In this document: positions 8,810-17,065 of the stretch, in pieces | Position numbering within the stretch: position 1 is the first letter of the stretch | Layout of the letters: each line of letters begins with the position of its first letter | DNA from: Halomarina salina | GTDB taxonomy: Archaea > Halobacteriota > Halobacteria > Halobacteriales > Haloarculaceae | DNA: 64,000 bases | Direction of reading: 5' to 3' | NCBI RefSeq assembly: GCF_023074835.1 | Contig: NZ_JALLGW010000002.1 | Location: 372,001 to 436,000, forward strand | Made by a program: the position numbers and the translations under genes | The notes under the pieces: generated by a model | Told to the model about the DNA's origin: nothing | The model's input: only the letters and a program-made list of their open reading frames with translations | Databases searched by the model: none

Positions 8810-8962
8810 ATGTCGAGAGATAGCGACTCGGAAATGGACGCCCCGCCCTACATCTACGAGTGTGTCGACTGTGGGGAGCGAGAAGAGGCCGACCAGCAAC
8901 CGGTCGCGTGCTCGGAGTGTGGCGGGGAGATGCGGAACCTCAGCAGGCCGAGCGAGCAGTAG
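8810..8962 (+). CDS. Small rubrerythrin-like zinc-ribbon protein
   Basis: 50 aa acidic protein with CVDCG and CSECGG knuckles, 17 residues apart, resembling the metal-binding C-terminal domain of rubrerythrin. Proteins annotated as rubrerythrin-like domain are widespread small zinc proteins in haloarchaea. The ATG at 8810 lies about 27 bases behind the TATA-like cacgtttagtc, so the longer frame from 8657 is unlikely. Probable structural zinc site; biological role unknown. Confidence 0.8.
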   Translation: MSRDSDSEMDAPPYIYECVDCGEREEADQQPVACSECGGEMRNLSRPSEQ

Positions 8963-9025
8963 TCCGGTCCGGAGATGCGCTCGACGACGTGGCTGCAACG
9001 GAGAGCGTGAGCGCCGCCGGCCGGT

Positions 9026-9994
9026 TCAGAACAGCGCTTCGCTCTCGTCGAGGACGCGGGCCGGGCCACCGACCTCCCAGACGCGCGTCGGGACCAACTC
9101 GGAGAGTTCGGACTCCACGCGGTCGACGTACTCCTCGGTGGTGTTGACGTACACCGACGCGCCGGTGTCAGTCGAGTAGTAGACCGGGACGCCGTCGTCG
9201 CGCATGTCGCGCACCGCGTTGAATATCTCGAGCGTCTCGGGCTGCCAGTACACCCACGCGGAGGGGCCGGTCATCGTCGTCGCCGCGAGCGACAGCGAGT
9301 CGTGTTCGGCGAGTTCGAACGCGTCGTCGAAGTCCGCCCGGTGGAGCGCGTCGCGCATCTCCGCTATCTGGTCGTGGATGTGCGCGAGTCGGGCCTCGAA
9401 CATGTGGCTGTCGGCGGCCTCCTCGTGGGCCTGCTCGGTGTGTTTGAACGCCGGGACCTCACACGCGACGATGCGGAGGTCCTCCTCCAGGTCCGTCTCG
9501 ATGCGCTCGGCGTAGCAGTCCTCGTCGTTCAGGCCGTCGTAGAGGATGGAGACCCCGCCGGTGACCGCTCGGGCGGCCGACGAGGAGCCGCGTCGGGCGA
9601 CCGTCGACAGTTCCTCGGGGCTCAGGTCGAGGCCAGCGGCCTCACAGAGCGCGACGGCGGCGGCCGCGAACCCCGAGGAGGAGGAGCCGAAGCCGATGTT
9701 GGTCGGGAACGACGACTCGCTCTCGAAGCGGACGCGGTCGTCGATGCCCGCCAGGTCGCGGACGTGGTCGACGACGTGGTCGACGCGTTCGCGGCCTCGT
9801 CCCGTCACGTTCTCGCCGTCGATGACGACGCGGTCCTCGTCGAACGACGGGTCAAACTCGGCCGTCGTCGTCGTGTTCGAGGGTGCGGTGCAGACGCTGA
9901 TGGAGTCGTGGTACGGGAGTCGCAGTTCCGGGTCGCGCATCCCGTGGTACTTCACGAGCCCCTGAATCGGGTGGGCACGTGCGGTCGCTTTCAT
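9026..9994 (-). CDS. mvaD: Phosphomevalonate / diphosphomevalonate decarboxylase
   Basis: 322 aa GHMP-superfamily decarboxylase. The ATP-binding loop reads PTNIGFGSSSSG (about 100-111), followed by ALCEAAGL and RRGSSSAARA, which are typical of the decarboxylase branch. In Haloferax the orthologous protein decarboxylates mevalonate 5-phosphate to isopentenyl phosphate, the alternative archaeal mevalonate route that feeds lipid isoprenoids. By similarity I expect that substrate here, but diphosphomevalonate use cannot be excluded from sequence. Cytoplasmic, monocistronic, convergent with the upstream zinc-ribbon gene. Confidence 0.88.
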   Translation of the reverse strand: MKATARAHPIQGLVKYHGMRDPELRLPYHDSISVCTAPSNTTTTAEFDPSFDEDRVVIDGENVTGRGRERVDHVVDHVRDLAGIDDRVRFESESSFPTNIGFGSSSSGFAAAAVALCEAAGLDLSPEELSTVARRGSSSAARAVTGGVSILYDGLNDEDCYAERIETDLEEDLRIVACEVPAFKHTEQAHEEAADSHMFEARLAHIHDQIAEMRDALHRADFDDAFELAEHDSLSLAATTMTGPSAWVYWQPETLEIFNAVRDMRDDGVPVYYSTDTGASVYVNTTEEYVDRVESELSELVPTRVWEVGGPARVLDESEALF

Positions 9995-10104
9995 ACGCGA
10001 CGGTCCGGGGGCCGGGTCTTTGCAGTTGCGTTGTCCGGTGGCTCGCCCCGGAGACGCGCCCTCACGACCACAACGGCCATACCGCTCCGCTCGTCAGGGC
10101 GACC

Positions 10105-10416
10105 ATGACGCTGGTCCTGCCGGTCGTCCTGCTGTCCTCGGCGGCCGTCACGGCGCTGTTCGGGTGGGTCGTCTACCGGGGCGACCCGACGCTCGTCGCG
10201 GGCTACGACCCCGAACGGGTCACAGACGAGGCGGGACTCACGCGGTTCGTCGGTCGCGGGACGCTCCTCGTCGCCGCGCTGACGGCCGCGCTCGGCGTCC
10301 TGACGCTGTTCACGACGCCGGACCTGCTCACGGTCGGCGTCTATACGGGCGCGGTGCTCCTCGTCTCGGCGTGGCTGGTGGTCGGGACGAAGCGGTTCGA
10401 GAAGCGAGGCCCGTAG
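10105..10416 (+). CDS. Small membrane protein, DUF3784-like
   Basis: 103 aa with three predicted membrane helices (about 2-20, 50-70 and 75-93) and a short polar loop containing a G-Y-D-P-E-R segment between helices 1 and 2. Length and layout resemble the DUF3784 family of small membrane proteins. The ATG at 10105 gives a hydrophobic first helix at once; the in-frame extension from 9979 overlaps the divergent decarboxylase start. Function unknown. Confidence 0.7.
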   Translation: MTLVLPVVLLSSAAVTALFGWVVYRGDPTLVAGYDPERVTDEAGLTRFVGRGTLLVAALTAALGVLTLFTTPDLLTVGVYTGAVLLVSAWLVVGTKRFEKRGP

Positions 10417-10438
10417 GTGGAGAAGCGGTACCCGGAGA

Positions 10439-11698
10439 TTACGGCCAGGTGCCGCTCTGCTGGTAGGCGCGGACGACGCGTTCGATGGCGACGACGTAGG
10501 CGGCGGTGCGGAAGTTCGGCGTGCCCTTCTCCTCGTAGGCGTCGGTGAGCGCGTCGAACGCCTCGGTGATGACGCGTTCGAGTTCGTCGTTGACGCGCTT
10601 CTCCGTCCAGTAGAACCGCTGGCGGTTCTGGACCCACTCGAAGTACGAGACGGTGACGCCGCCCGCGTTGGCGAGGATGTCGGGCAGCACCTCGACGTCA
10701 CGCTCGGTGAGGATGTCGTCCGCGTCGGGCGTGATGGGGCCGTTCGCCGCCTCGACGACGACGTCGGCCTGCACGTCCTCGGCCAGGTCGGCGTCGATGG
10801 CGTTCTCGAGCGCCGCGGGGATGAGCAGGTCGACGTCGAGTGTCAGCAGCTCCTCGTTGGTGAGTTCCTCGGCGGCCTGCGAGAACCCGGTGACGCTCCC
10901 CGTCTCGTCCTTGTAGTCCTTCGCGGCGGCGGCGGCGAACCCGTCCTCGTTGTAGATGGCCCCCGAGGAGTCGCTGGCGGCGACGACGGTGCCGCCGAGT
11001 TCGTCCTCGATGAGTCGCGCGGCGATGGAGCCGGCGTTCCCGTAGCCCTGCACCGCGACGGTGGCGTCCTCGATGTCCTTGTCGAGGTAGTCGAACGCCT
11101 CGCGGGCGGTGAGCATCACCGACCGACCCGTCGCCTCGACGCGACCCGCGGAGCCGCCGGAGTCGGGGGCCTTCCCGGTGATGACGCCCGGTGCGGTGGT
11201 GTTCTCCAGCGTCTCGTACGTGTCCTTGATCCAGTTCATCTCCCGCTGGCCGGTGTTGACGTCCGGTGCGGGGATGTCCTTGTCCTCGCCGATGAGGGGC
11301 CGGAGTTCGTCGGCGAACGCCCGGGTGAGGCGCTCTATCTCGCCGTCGGAGTAGTCGCGCGGGTCGACGACGATGCCGCCCTTCCCGCCGCCGTAGGGGA
11401 TGTCGACGACGGCCGTCTTGTACACCATCCACCCCGAGAGCGCCTTCACCTCGTCGCGGCTGACACCGGGGTGGTAGCGGATGCCGCCCTTGTAGGGACC
11501 GCGGTCGCCGTTGAACTGCGAACGGAACGCCTTGAACACCTGTAGTTCACCGTCGTCCATCTCGACGGTGAGGTTGGTTTCGAGGATTCGCTCGGGGTGC
11601 TTCAGTCGTTCCAGAAGATCCGTCCGGACGTCGAGGAACTCGGCCGCGTCGTCGACCTGTTCCTGCAGACTCTCGAACGGGTTGGCCTCGCCAGACAT
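10439..11698 (-). CDS. gdhA: Glutamate dehydrogenase
   Basis: 419 aa hexameric-type Glu/Leu/Phe dehydrogenase. The substrate-binding glycine-rich motif [12 protein letters not shown] carries the conserved lysine (about 105-116). Further landmarks are [11 protein letters not shown], the dinucleotide fold [14 protein letters not shown] and [11 protein letters not shown]. It interconverts glutamate with 2-oxoglutarate and ammonia using NAD(P). The ATG at 11698 is chosen over GTG 11716 because a TATA-like motif (plus-strand ggttaagtatg, 11722-11732) sits about 28 bases upstream. The CitE-like gene lies upstream on the same strand, 105 bases away. Confidence 0.93.
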   Translation of the reverse strand: MSGEANPFESLQEQVDDAAEFLDVRTDLLERLKHPERILETNLTVEMDDGELQVFKAFRSQFNGDRGPYKGGIRYHPGVSRDEVKALSGWMVYKTAVVDIPYGGGKGGIVVDPRDYSDGEIERLTRAFADELRPLIGEDKDIPAPDVNTGQREMNWIKDTYETLENTTAPGVITGKAPDSGGSAGRVEATGRSVMLTAREAFDYLDKDIEDATVAVQGYGNAGSIAARLIEDELGGTVVAASDSSGAIYNEDGFAAAAAKDYKDETGSVTGFSQAAEELTNEELLTLDVDLLIPAALENAIDADLAEDVQADVVVEAANGPITPDADDILTERDVEVLPDILANAGGVTVSYFEWVQNRQRFYWTEKRVNDELERVITEAFDALTDAYEEKGTPNFRTAAYVVAIERVVRAYQQSGTWP

Positions 11699-11803
11699 AG
11701 CTTTCGAGTCGGTCACTCGGCGGTTAAGTATGTCGGAATTAATACCCGTGCTAGGACCTTATATTCGGGTGCAGAACGTTCCTACTGCCAGATAGCGGAC
11801 GCT

Positions 11804-12634
11804 TCAGCGCACCCCCGCGCGGTCGAGGACGTTCTCGGCACGCGAGATGAGCGGGGCGTCGACCATCTCACCGTCGACGCGGAACACGCCCTCGCCGTCG
11901 TGGTCGTCGCGGGCGTCGAGGACGCGTCGTGCCCACGCGACCTGCTCCTCGCTCGGTGTGAACGCCTCGTTTATCACCGGGACCTGCGCGGGGTGGATGG
12001 CTATCTTCCCGTCGTAGCCGAGGTCACGGGCGAAGGTGGTCTCTTCGGCGAGTCGGTCGGTGTCGTCGATGTCGGTGAACACCGTGTCGATGGCGTCGAC
12101 GCCCGCCGCACTGGCGGCGAGGACGACGTGCTCGCGGGCGTACAGCACCTCGGTTCCCTCCTCGGTTCGGTTCGCGCCGATGTCCGCCGAGAGGTCCTCC
12201 GCGCCGAAGGCGACCGCCGTCGTGGCGTCGGCGCTGGCGATGGCCTCCGCGTGGAGCACCCCGGCGGCCGTCTCGCAGAGCGCGAACACTGGTAACGACG
12301 CGTCGCGTTCCTCCAGCATCGCCGCGAGCGTCGCCACGTCCTCGGCGGACTCCGCCTTCGGGAGCATCACGGCGTCCAGACGCGCCTCGTCGTCGAGCAC
12401 TGCCGCCAGGTCCGCGCTCGCCGCGTCCGTCGAGACGCGGACGCACACCTCGCAGTCGGGGTCGAACGAGGGGTCGGTCAGCACGCCGTGGACCGCCTCG
12501 CGACCCTCCTCCTTCTTCCCCGGTGCGACGGCGTCTTCGAGGTCGTAGACGACCACGTCGGCGCCCGTGCCGGGGGCTTTCCGCATCAGTTCCGGTCTGT
12601 CGCCGGGTGAGAACAGCACGCTCCGTCGAGCCAT
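11804..12634 (-). CDS. CitE-like CoA ester lyase (HpcH/HpaI aldolase family)
   Basis: 276 aa TIM-barrel protein of the citrate-lyase-beta/malyl-CoA lyase family. Landmarks are VVYDLEDAV, the metal-binding glutamate in CETAAG and the aspartate in FGAEDLSADIG, and IHPAQVPVIN. In haloarchaea, CitE paralogues act as beta-methylmalyl-CoA lyase or malyl-CoA thioesterase in the methylaspartate cycle. The neighbouring glutamate dehydrogenase and the nearby MaoC hydratase fit that pathway but do not prove it. ATG 12634 follows a TATA-like acatatagg about 36 bases upstream. Confidence 0.83.
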   Translation of the reverse strand: MARRSVLFSPGDRPELMRKAPGTGADVVVYDLEDAVAPGKKEEGREAVHGVLTDPSFDPDCEVCVRVSTDAASADLAAVLDDEARLDAVMLPKAESAEDVATLAAMLEERDASLPVFALCETAAGVLHAEAIASADATTAVAFGAEDLSADIGANRTEEGTEVLYAREHVVLAASAAGVDAIDTVFTDIDDTDRLAEETTFARDLGYDGKIAIHPAQVPVINEAFTPSEEQVAWARRVLDARDDHDGEGVFRVDGEMVDAPLISRAENVLDRAGVR

Positions 12635-12760
12635 GTCGAACCCCTCGACGGTCGACGGCTTCAAACCCCTATATGTGTTGCCGCGCTCGCGCGGTCGCGC
12701 CACCATCGTAGCCCACGGAGGCAGGTGTGGGTCGCCGTACCACGAGACGAGGACAGTCCC

Positions 12761-13594
12761 ATGTCACAGCGCCGCGACCCGACCGACCGGACATCGCCGC
12801 TCGCCCCGTCTCCTGCGCCGTCGACCGAGATAGCGCCGCCCGTACCGACCGGCGACGCAGAGCAGCGGGCGTCCCCGGCCGACGGAGCGGACCAGCGAGA
12901 CGCCGATTCCCGTCTCGACGAGCCGTTCTGCCGGCGTATCGACCGCGAGGGCGGGACGACCCTCCACCTCGTCGGTGTCGTCCACGACCACCCCGCCAGC
13001 GTCGCTCGGGTCCGTCGCGTCGTCGCGGCGACGACGCCCGATGCCCTCGCACTCGAACTCCCCGACGGGTCGCTGCCGCTGTACCGTCAGTTCGCCGAGC
13101 GTGACGGCGACTCGCGACGTGGCGGCGAGATGAGCGCGGCCGTCGACGCCGCCCCCGACGCACGCGTGGTCGGTATCGACCCGCTCGACGCCCGGTTCGT
13201 CCGGTCGATGGCCGCGACGGTCGTTCGGGAGCGTCACGACCGCAGAACCGCGTGGAGTCTCGCGAAGCGGACGGTCGGCATCGCGCGGCGCATCGCTCAC
13301 CACCGACTCGCGGCGGCCGGACTCCGCGACCGCTCGACGGTCGACGACCCGACGACGTACGGCTGTGAGGACGCGTCTCCCGACGAGCAGGCAGACCACG
13401 AATCGGAGCACGTCTCCCGGTGTTGCCTGTTCCGCGGGGTAACCGAACGGCCGCCCGCCGTCGAGATTACGACCGACGCCCGCGAGCGACGGATGGCGGA
13501 GCGACTCGACGCACTCGACGCCGAGACGGTCGTCGCCGTCGTCGGGTGGGGTCACCTCGACGCGCTGGTCAGGCGACTCGGTAGCGCTCGGTGA
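12761..13594 (+). CDS. TraB/PrgY-like domain protein
   Basis: 277 aa. After a Pro/Ser/Thr-rich, probably disordered N-terminus (1-60), residues about 65-110 read like the opening of the TraB/PrgY/GumN fold: TLHLVGVVHDHPASVARV and then DALALELPDG. A C-terminal piece, VVAVVGWGHLDALV, resembles the second conserved histidine motif of that family. Unlike membrane-bound archaeal TraB proteins there is no clear C-terminal transmembrane region, and the middle is basic. Possibly a metal-dependent hydrolase-like protein; function unknown. Confidence 0.65.
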   Translation: MSQRRDPTDRTSPLAPSPAPSTEIAPPVPTGDAEQRASPADGADQRDADSRLDEPFCRRIDREGGTTLHLVGVVHDHPASVARVRRVVAATTPDALALELPDGSLPLYRQFAERDGDSRRGGEMSAAVDAAPDARVVGIDPLDARFVRSMAATVVRERHDRRTAWSLAKRTVGIARRIAHHRLAAAGLRDRSTVDDPTTYGCEDASPDEQADHESEHVSRCCLFRGVTERPPAVEITTDARERRMAERLDALDAETVVAVVGWGHLDALVRRLGSAR

Positions 13595-13632
13595 CCGGCG
13601 CTCGTTCCACGGACGTCTCCCGAACACGGCAC

Positions 13633-13875
13633 TCAGACGGTGCGACTGATGCGTATCTCGTCGTCGGTGATGGCCTCGACCGACGACTCGTCGATGGCGA
13701 ACGTGTCGCCGTCGGCGTCCCCCAGGCCGAGTTTCGACCGGACCGTGTCCGTCATCCCCGGGTCGGGGTCGACGTGTGCGGTCCCGCCAGCCACCTCGAC
13801 GACCCGGCCCACGACGTTGTCCTGGTCGTCGACGACACGCTTGCCCTCGTCCTCGTCGGTGAATCGTGCCGTCAT
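13633..13875 (-). CDS. PRC-barrel-like small protein
   Basis: 80 aa beta-rich protein. The start TARFTDEDEGKRVVDDQD followed by NVVGRVVEVAGG is typical of haloarchaeal PRC-barrel-like proteins, a fold first known from photosynthetic reaction centres and from RimM. No membrane segment. A TATA-like aactataac on the minus strand (plus 13900-13908) is about 27 bases upstream of the ATG. Probable small cytosolic adaptor; precise role unknown. Confidence 0.75.
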   Translation of the reverse strand: MTARFTDEDEGKRVVDDQDNVVGRVVEVAGGTAHVDPDPGMTDTVRSKLGLGDADGDTFAIDESSVEAITDDEIRISRTV

Positions 13876-14019
13876 CGAGACGACGCTTTTCGCGGGGGCT
13901 GGTTATAGTTACCTCCAGTCGGAGCGAGCGCGTCGTCTCGAACGCTGAGCCGGCACGGGGGTCGGGCCGGTCGTCGCTGGACGCGCGGACTTTTCACGCC
14001 ACCCACCGACGACTCGCCC

Positions 14020-14499
14020 ATGACCGGGCTGTACTACGAGGAGTTCGAGGTCGGCGAGACCATCGAGCACGAGCGACGGCGCACCGTCAGCGAGAGCGAC
14101 AACCAGCGCTTCTGCGACATGACGATGAACCAGCAGCCGCTCCACCTCGACGAGCAGTTCGCGGGGGAGACGCAGTTCGGCGAGCGTCTCGTCAACGGGC
14201 TCTACACGATGAGCCTCGCCGTCGGCGTCTCCATCCCCGAGACCACCGACGGCACCATCGTCGCCAACCTCTCGTACGACGACGTCTCCCACCCGAATCC
14301 CGTGTTCCACGGCGACACCATCCGCGCGCAGTCCACCGTCACCGACAAGCGCGAGACCAGCGACGGCGACCGCGGCGTCGTCACGATGCACGTCGAGGCG
14401 TTCGCGGTCAATCGCGAGGACGACGACGGCGACGAACTGCTCGTCTGCGAGTTCGACCGGACCGCGCTGTCGCTCAAGAAGGAGAACGTCGAAGAGTAG
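14020..14499 (+). CDS. MaoC-family acyl-CoA hydratase
   Basis: 159 aa hot-dog-fold protein. The hydratase-2 signature is present: NQQPLHLDEQFA with catalytic Asp/His, then FGERLVNGLYTMSL. MaoC proteins hydrate enoyl-CoA or mesaconyl-CoA/C4-type substrates. Lying 1.4 kb from the CitE-type lyase and close to acyl-CoA carboxylase, it may serve mesaconyl-CoA/methylmalyl-CoA interconversion or beta-oxidation; the substrate is inference. Convergent with the DUF5658 gene, with hairpin-rich DNA between. Confidence 0.83.
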   Translation: MTGLYYEEFEVGETIEHERRRTVSESDNQRFCDMTMNQQPLHLDEQFAGETQFGERLVNGLYTMSLAVGVSIPETTDGTIVANLSYDDVSHPNPVFHGDTIRAQSTVTDKRETSDGDRGVVTMHVEAFAVNREDDDGDELLVCEFDRTALSLKKENVEE

Positions 14500-14533
14500 C
14501 AGCCGAGGGAGCGTTCGAATCGAGCACCAGCGT

Positions 14534-14699
14534 CCGCGCGAGCGGAGCGAGCGCGGTTCACCGTGAGGCGCGCAAGCGCCGAGCGGCCCTTTTTCGTCCC
14601 ATTGTGAGACGCTTCGCGTCTCACAGGCTCCCAGGAGCTTCACTCGCTGGGAGAGGGTTTTGCGAGGAGTGGTGCCCGCAGCGAGCGCGAAGCGCTCGC
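14534..14699. repeat. Run of five perfect hairpins in a convergent intergenic region
   Basis: Five inverted repeats follow one another: 14534-14556 (6-base arms), 14567-14580 (5-base arms, loop gcaa), 14604-14624 (9-base arms, loop ttc), 14628-14653 (6-base arms), 14681-14699 (8-base arms, loop gaa). They lie between the stop codons of MaoC (+) and the DUF5658 gene (-). A T-run (ttttt) at 14590-14594 could end transcription from the left. Function may be termination or a repetitive extragenic palindrome family. Confidence 0.6.
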
Positions 14700-14731
14700 G
14701 AGGACACCCGACGAGTAAAACGGTGGGGGTT

Positions 14732-15082
14732 CTAGAGCGAGGCGATGGTCAGGACGTTGAGACCGGCCGCGAGCGCCCACGGCATCCCGAGTGCGACGGG
14801 GACCAGCGCCCCGAAGTCGTCCGGGACGAGGCGTCGACCGACGAGGGCGACGCCGACGCCGACGAGTTTCAGCGCCACCATGCCGACGATGTAGTACTCC
14901 GCGATGACCCACCGGGCGACGGGGTTGAGTTCCACCGCTCCCTGTTCGAGGCCGTACGCGGTGAGCAGGATGTCGGCGACGAGTGCGGCGATGGCGAACG
15001 CCCAGAGTCCGCGCTCGTGTCGCGCGGCGAACTGGAGCGTCCCTGACTGCGTGGTCGGTGGGGTCTCTGTCTGAAGTGACAT
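14732..15082 (-). CDS. DUF5658-like small membrane protein
   Basis: 116 aa with four hydrophobic segments after a polar 25-residue N-terminus. The sequence ELNPVARW between helix 1 and helix 2 is characteristic of DUF5658-type proteins. The ATG at 15082 was preferred over an in-frame start at 15133, which adds a basic extension unlike the family. Function unknown; single gene between hairpin DNA and a divergent DoxX-like gene. Confidence 0.75.
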   Translation of the reverse strand: MSLQTETPPTTQSGTLQFAARHERGLWAFAIAALVADILLTAYGLEQGAVELNPVARWVIAEYYIVGMVALKLVGVGVALVGRRLVPDDFGALVPVALGMPWALAAGLNVLTIASL

Positions 15083-15322
15083 GGGTCGAGATGCCCGGAC
15101 GGGCTTGCACTGACGGACATCACCGACACGCATTGTTATCAGCGCCTTACGAGGAGAACACAGACCGTACTGTTCCGAGGAGTGTCCGCAAGCGAGAGGA
15201 TAACCGGCAGTTCTGGTGACCGTGCACGAGTGACACGCGAGTGGCGTCGACAGGTCGCTCCAGCACTCGAACGACCGTTATCAGCGGACGAACCTTTCAG
15301 TACGGCACCCTTATCGGGAGCG

Positions 15323-15742
15323 ATGGGTACGTTCCACGACCTCGACCGACGAGGACGGCGACTCGCGGGCCGGTCGCCGGACCCGGCGACGCTCGCCCGC
15401 CTCGCACTCGGCGCGATGGTGCTCCTCGCCGGGGTCCACAAACTGCTCGACCCCGAGGCGTGGGCCGTCTACGTGGTCGACTGGCTCGCTCCCTGGCTCG
15501 TCGTCTCGCCGGTCGTCTTCGTGCTCGTCAACGGGGTGCTGGAAGTCGGGTTCGGACTCGCGCTGCTCGCCGACCGCTACACCGCGTTCGCCAGCCTCGT
15601 CGCGGCGGTGTCGCTGACCGCGACGGTGGGGTACCTCCTCGTCGTCTGGGTGCTGTCGGGACGGTTCGGCGACGTGGTGGCGCGAGACGTCGGGCTGGCG
15701 GGACTGGCGTGGGCGGTGGTCGTCGAGGCGCTGCGCGAGTGA
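15323..15742 (+). CDS. DoxX-like membrane protein
   Basis: 139 aa with four predicted membrane helices. LARLALGAMVLLAGVHKLLDP followed by a Trp-rich loop and the glutamate in NGVLEVGFGLALL are typical of the DoxX/quinol-oxidase-like superfamily. These proteins are often linked to redox or thiosulfate metabolism, but most haloarchaeal members are uncharacterised. The ATG at 15323 follows a TATA-like ttatcg region, and the longer frame from 15182 is basic and non-membrane. It is convergent with the MFS gene. Confidence 0.75.
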   Translation: MGTFHDLDRRGRRLAGRSPDPATLARLALGAMVLLAGVHKLLDPEAWAVYVVDWLAPWLVVSPVVFVLVNGVLEVGFGLALLADRYTAFASLVAAVSLTATVGYLLVVWVLSGRFGDVVARDVGLAGLAWAVVVEALRE

Positions 15743-15762
15743 GTGGACGACGCAGGTAGGGT

Positions 15763-16950
15763 TCAATCGGCTCTCGCGGTCTCGGCCGACTCCGTCCGAA
15801 ACGGGTCGCCGAGCGCACCCACCACGGCGACGACGGCGACTGCCCCGAACCCGAACAGCGTGAGTGCGACCAGCGGCGTCGTGCGGTCGGCGAGGCTCCC
15901 GCCGAGGAAGCGCGCGGTCATGAACGCGAGCGAGTACACCAGCGACGCGGCGCTCAGCGTCGTCGCCCGGCCGCGCGAGACGATGCGGTCGTTGAGTTCC
16001 GAGCTGGCGAGCGTCGAGGTGAGCGCGTCCACGCCGCGCGAGACGGCGAACGCGGGGAGCGCGACGGCCGGGACGACCGCCCCCAGCGCGAACGTCGCGG
16101 CGAGAAACAGCGGTCCGACGGCGAACCACCGGGCGACGCCCAGTCGTTCCGTGCGCTCGGCGGCCGCCGAGCCGACTGCGGCGACCAGCATCAGGACGCA
16201 GTAGAGCGGCCCCAGCGCGGCGGGGCGGAGTCCAGCGGCCGTGGCGACCGGCTGGACGAACACCTCCGCGGTCTCTGGGACGGCGCGGACGACGGCGACC
16301 ACCAGCACGAACCGGCGGAGCGACCGCGACCCGGCGATGGTACCGAGGGCGTCGCGGGCTTCCGCGAGCGTGAATCGGTCGCTCTCGGCCGTCACGGCGG
16401 GCTCCGGGAGCGTCAGCACGACGAGGCCGGAGAGGAGGCTCGTCACCGCCGCCGCGACGAACGGCAGCGAGTGACCCACCTCGTAGAGGACGCCCCCGGC
16501 GAGCGCCGTGACGCCCGCGGTGACGAGATACGCGGAGAAGCCGCGCCCGCGAACGCGCGTGAAGGCGTCCGTGGCGTCGGCCTCCGCGAGCGAGTCGTAG
16601 AGCCAGGCGTCGGCGCTCCCGGTCCGGAACGTCGAGCCGACGCCCCAGAGTCCCCAGCTAGCGACGAACGCCGGCAGTGACGACGAGAGCGCGAACCCGG
16701 CGTGAGCGGTAGCGACGACCAGACTCCCGAGCAGGAGGCTGTTCCGTCGCCCGACGCGGTCGCCGACGTAGCCCGTCGGAATCTCCGCGAGGAGCGTGCC
16801 CGCGAAGAAGGCCCCGCCGGCCAGTCCGACGCCCGCGAGGCTCACGTCCTGTGCGAGGAGGTAGAGCGTGAGCACGGGCATGACGAACCCGCTCGCGGAG
16901 AGCGCCCGGTAGGCGTAGAACCGACCCACGAGACGCCGGAGTGAGGACAC
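15763..16950 (-). CDS. Major facilitator superfamily transporter
   Basis: 395 aa, about 11-12 hydrophobic helices. The loop between helices 2 and 3 reads EIPTGYVGDRVGRRNSL, the classical MFS signature GxxxDRxGRR. A similar, weaker motif, FLGGSLADRTTPL, occurs in the C-terminal half. Closest in look to drug/sugar efflux-type MFS proteins; substrate unknown. It is followed on the same strand by nothing and preceded 116 bases upstream by the carboxylase gene, so it may have its own promoter. Confidence 0.85.
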   Translation of the reverse strand: MSSLRRLVGRFYAYRALSASGFVMPVLTLYLLAQDVSLAGVGLAGGAFFAGTLLAEIPTGYVGDRVGRRNSLLLGSLVVATAHAGFALSSSLPAFVASWGLWGVGSTFRTGSADAWLYDSLAEADATDAFTRVRGRGFSAYLVTAGVTALAGGVLYEVGHSLPFVAAAVTSLLSGLVVLTLPEPAVTAESDRFTLAEARDALGTIAGSRSLRRFVLVVAVVRAVPETAEVFVQPVATAAGLRPAALGPLYCVLMLVAAVGSAAAERTERLGVARWFAVGPLFLAATFALGAVVPAVALPAFAVSRGVDALTSTLASSELNDRIVSRGRATTLSAASLVYSLAFMTARFLGGSLADRTTPLVALTLFGFGAVAVVAVVGALGDPFRTESAETARAD

Positions 16951-17065
16951 GAGCCAGTGGGCGTCCGACGGCAGAAAAAGCGTATCTATCGCCCCGTCGG
17001 CGGAGGCGAATCGTTCGTCGGGTCGTCGGGTCGTCGAGTCACCGAGTCGCCGAGCGAGCGGACCG

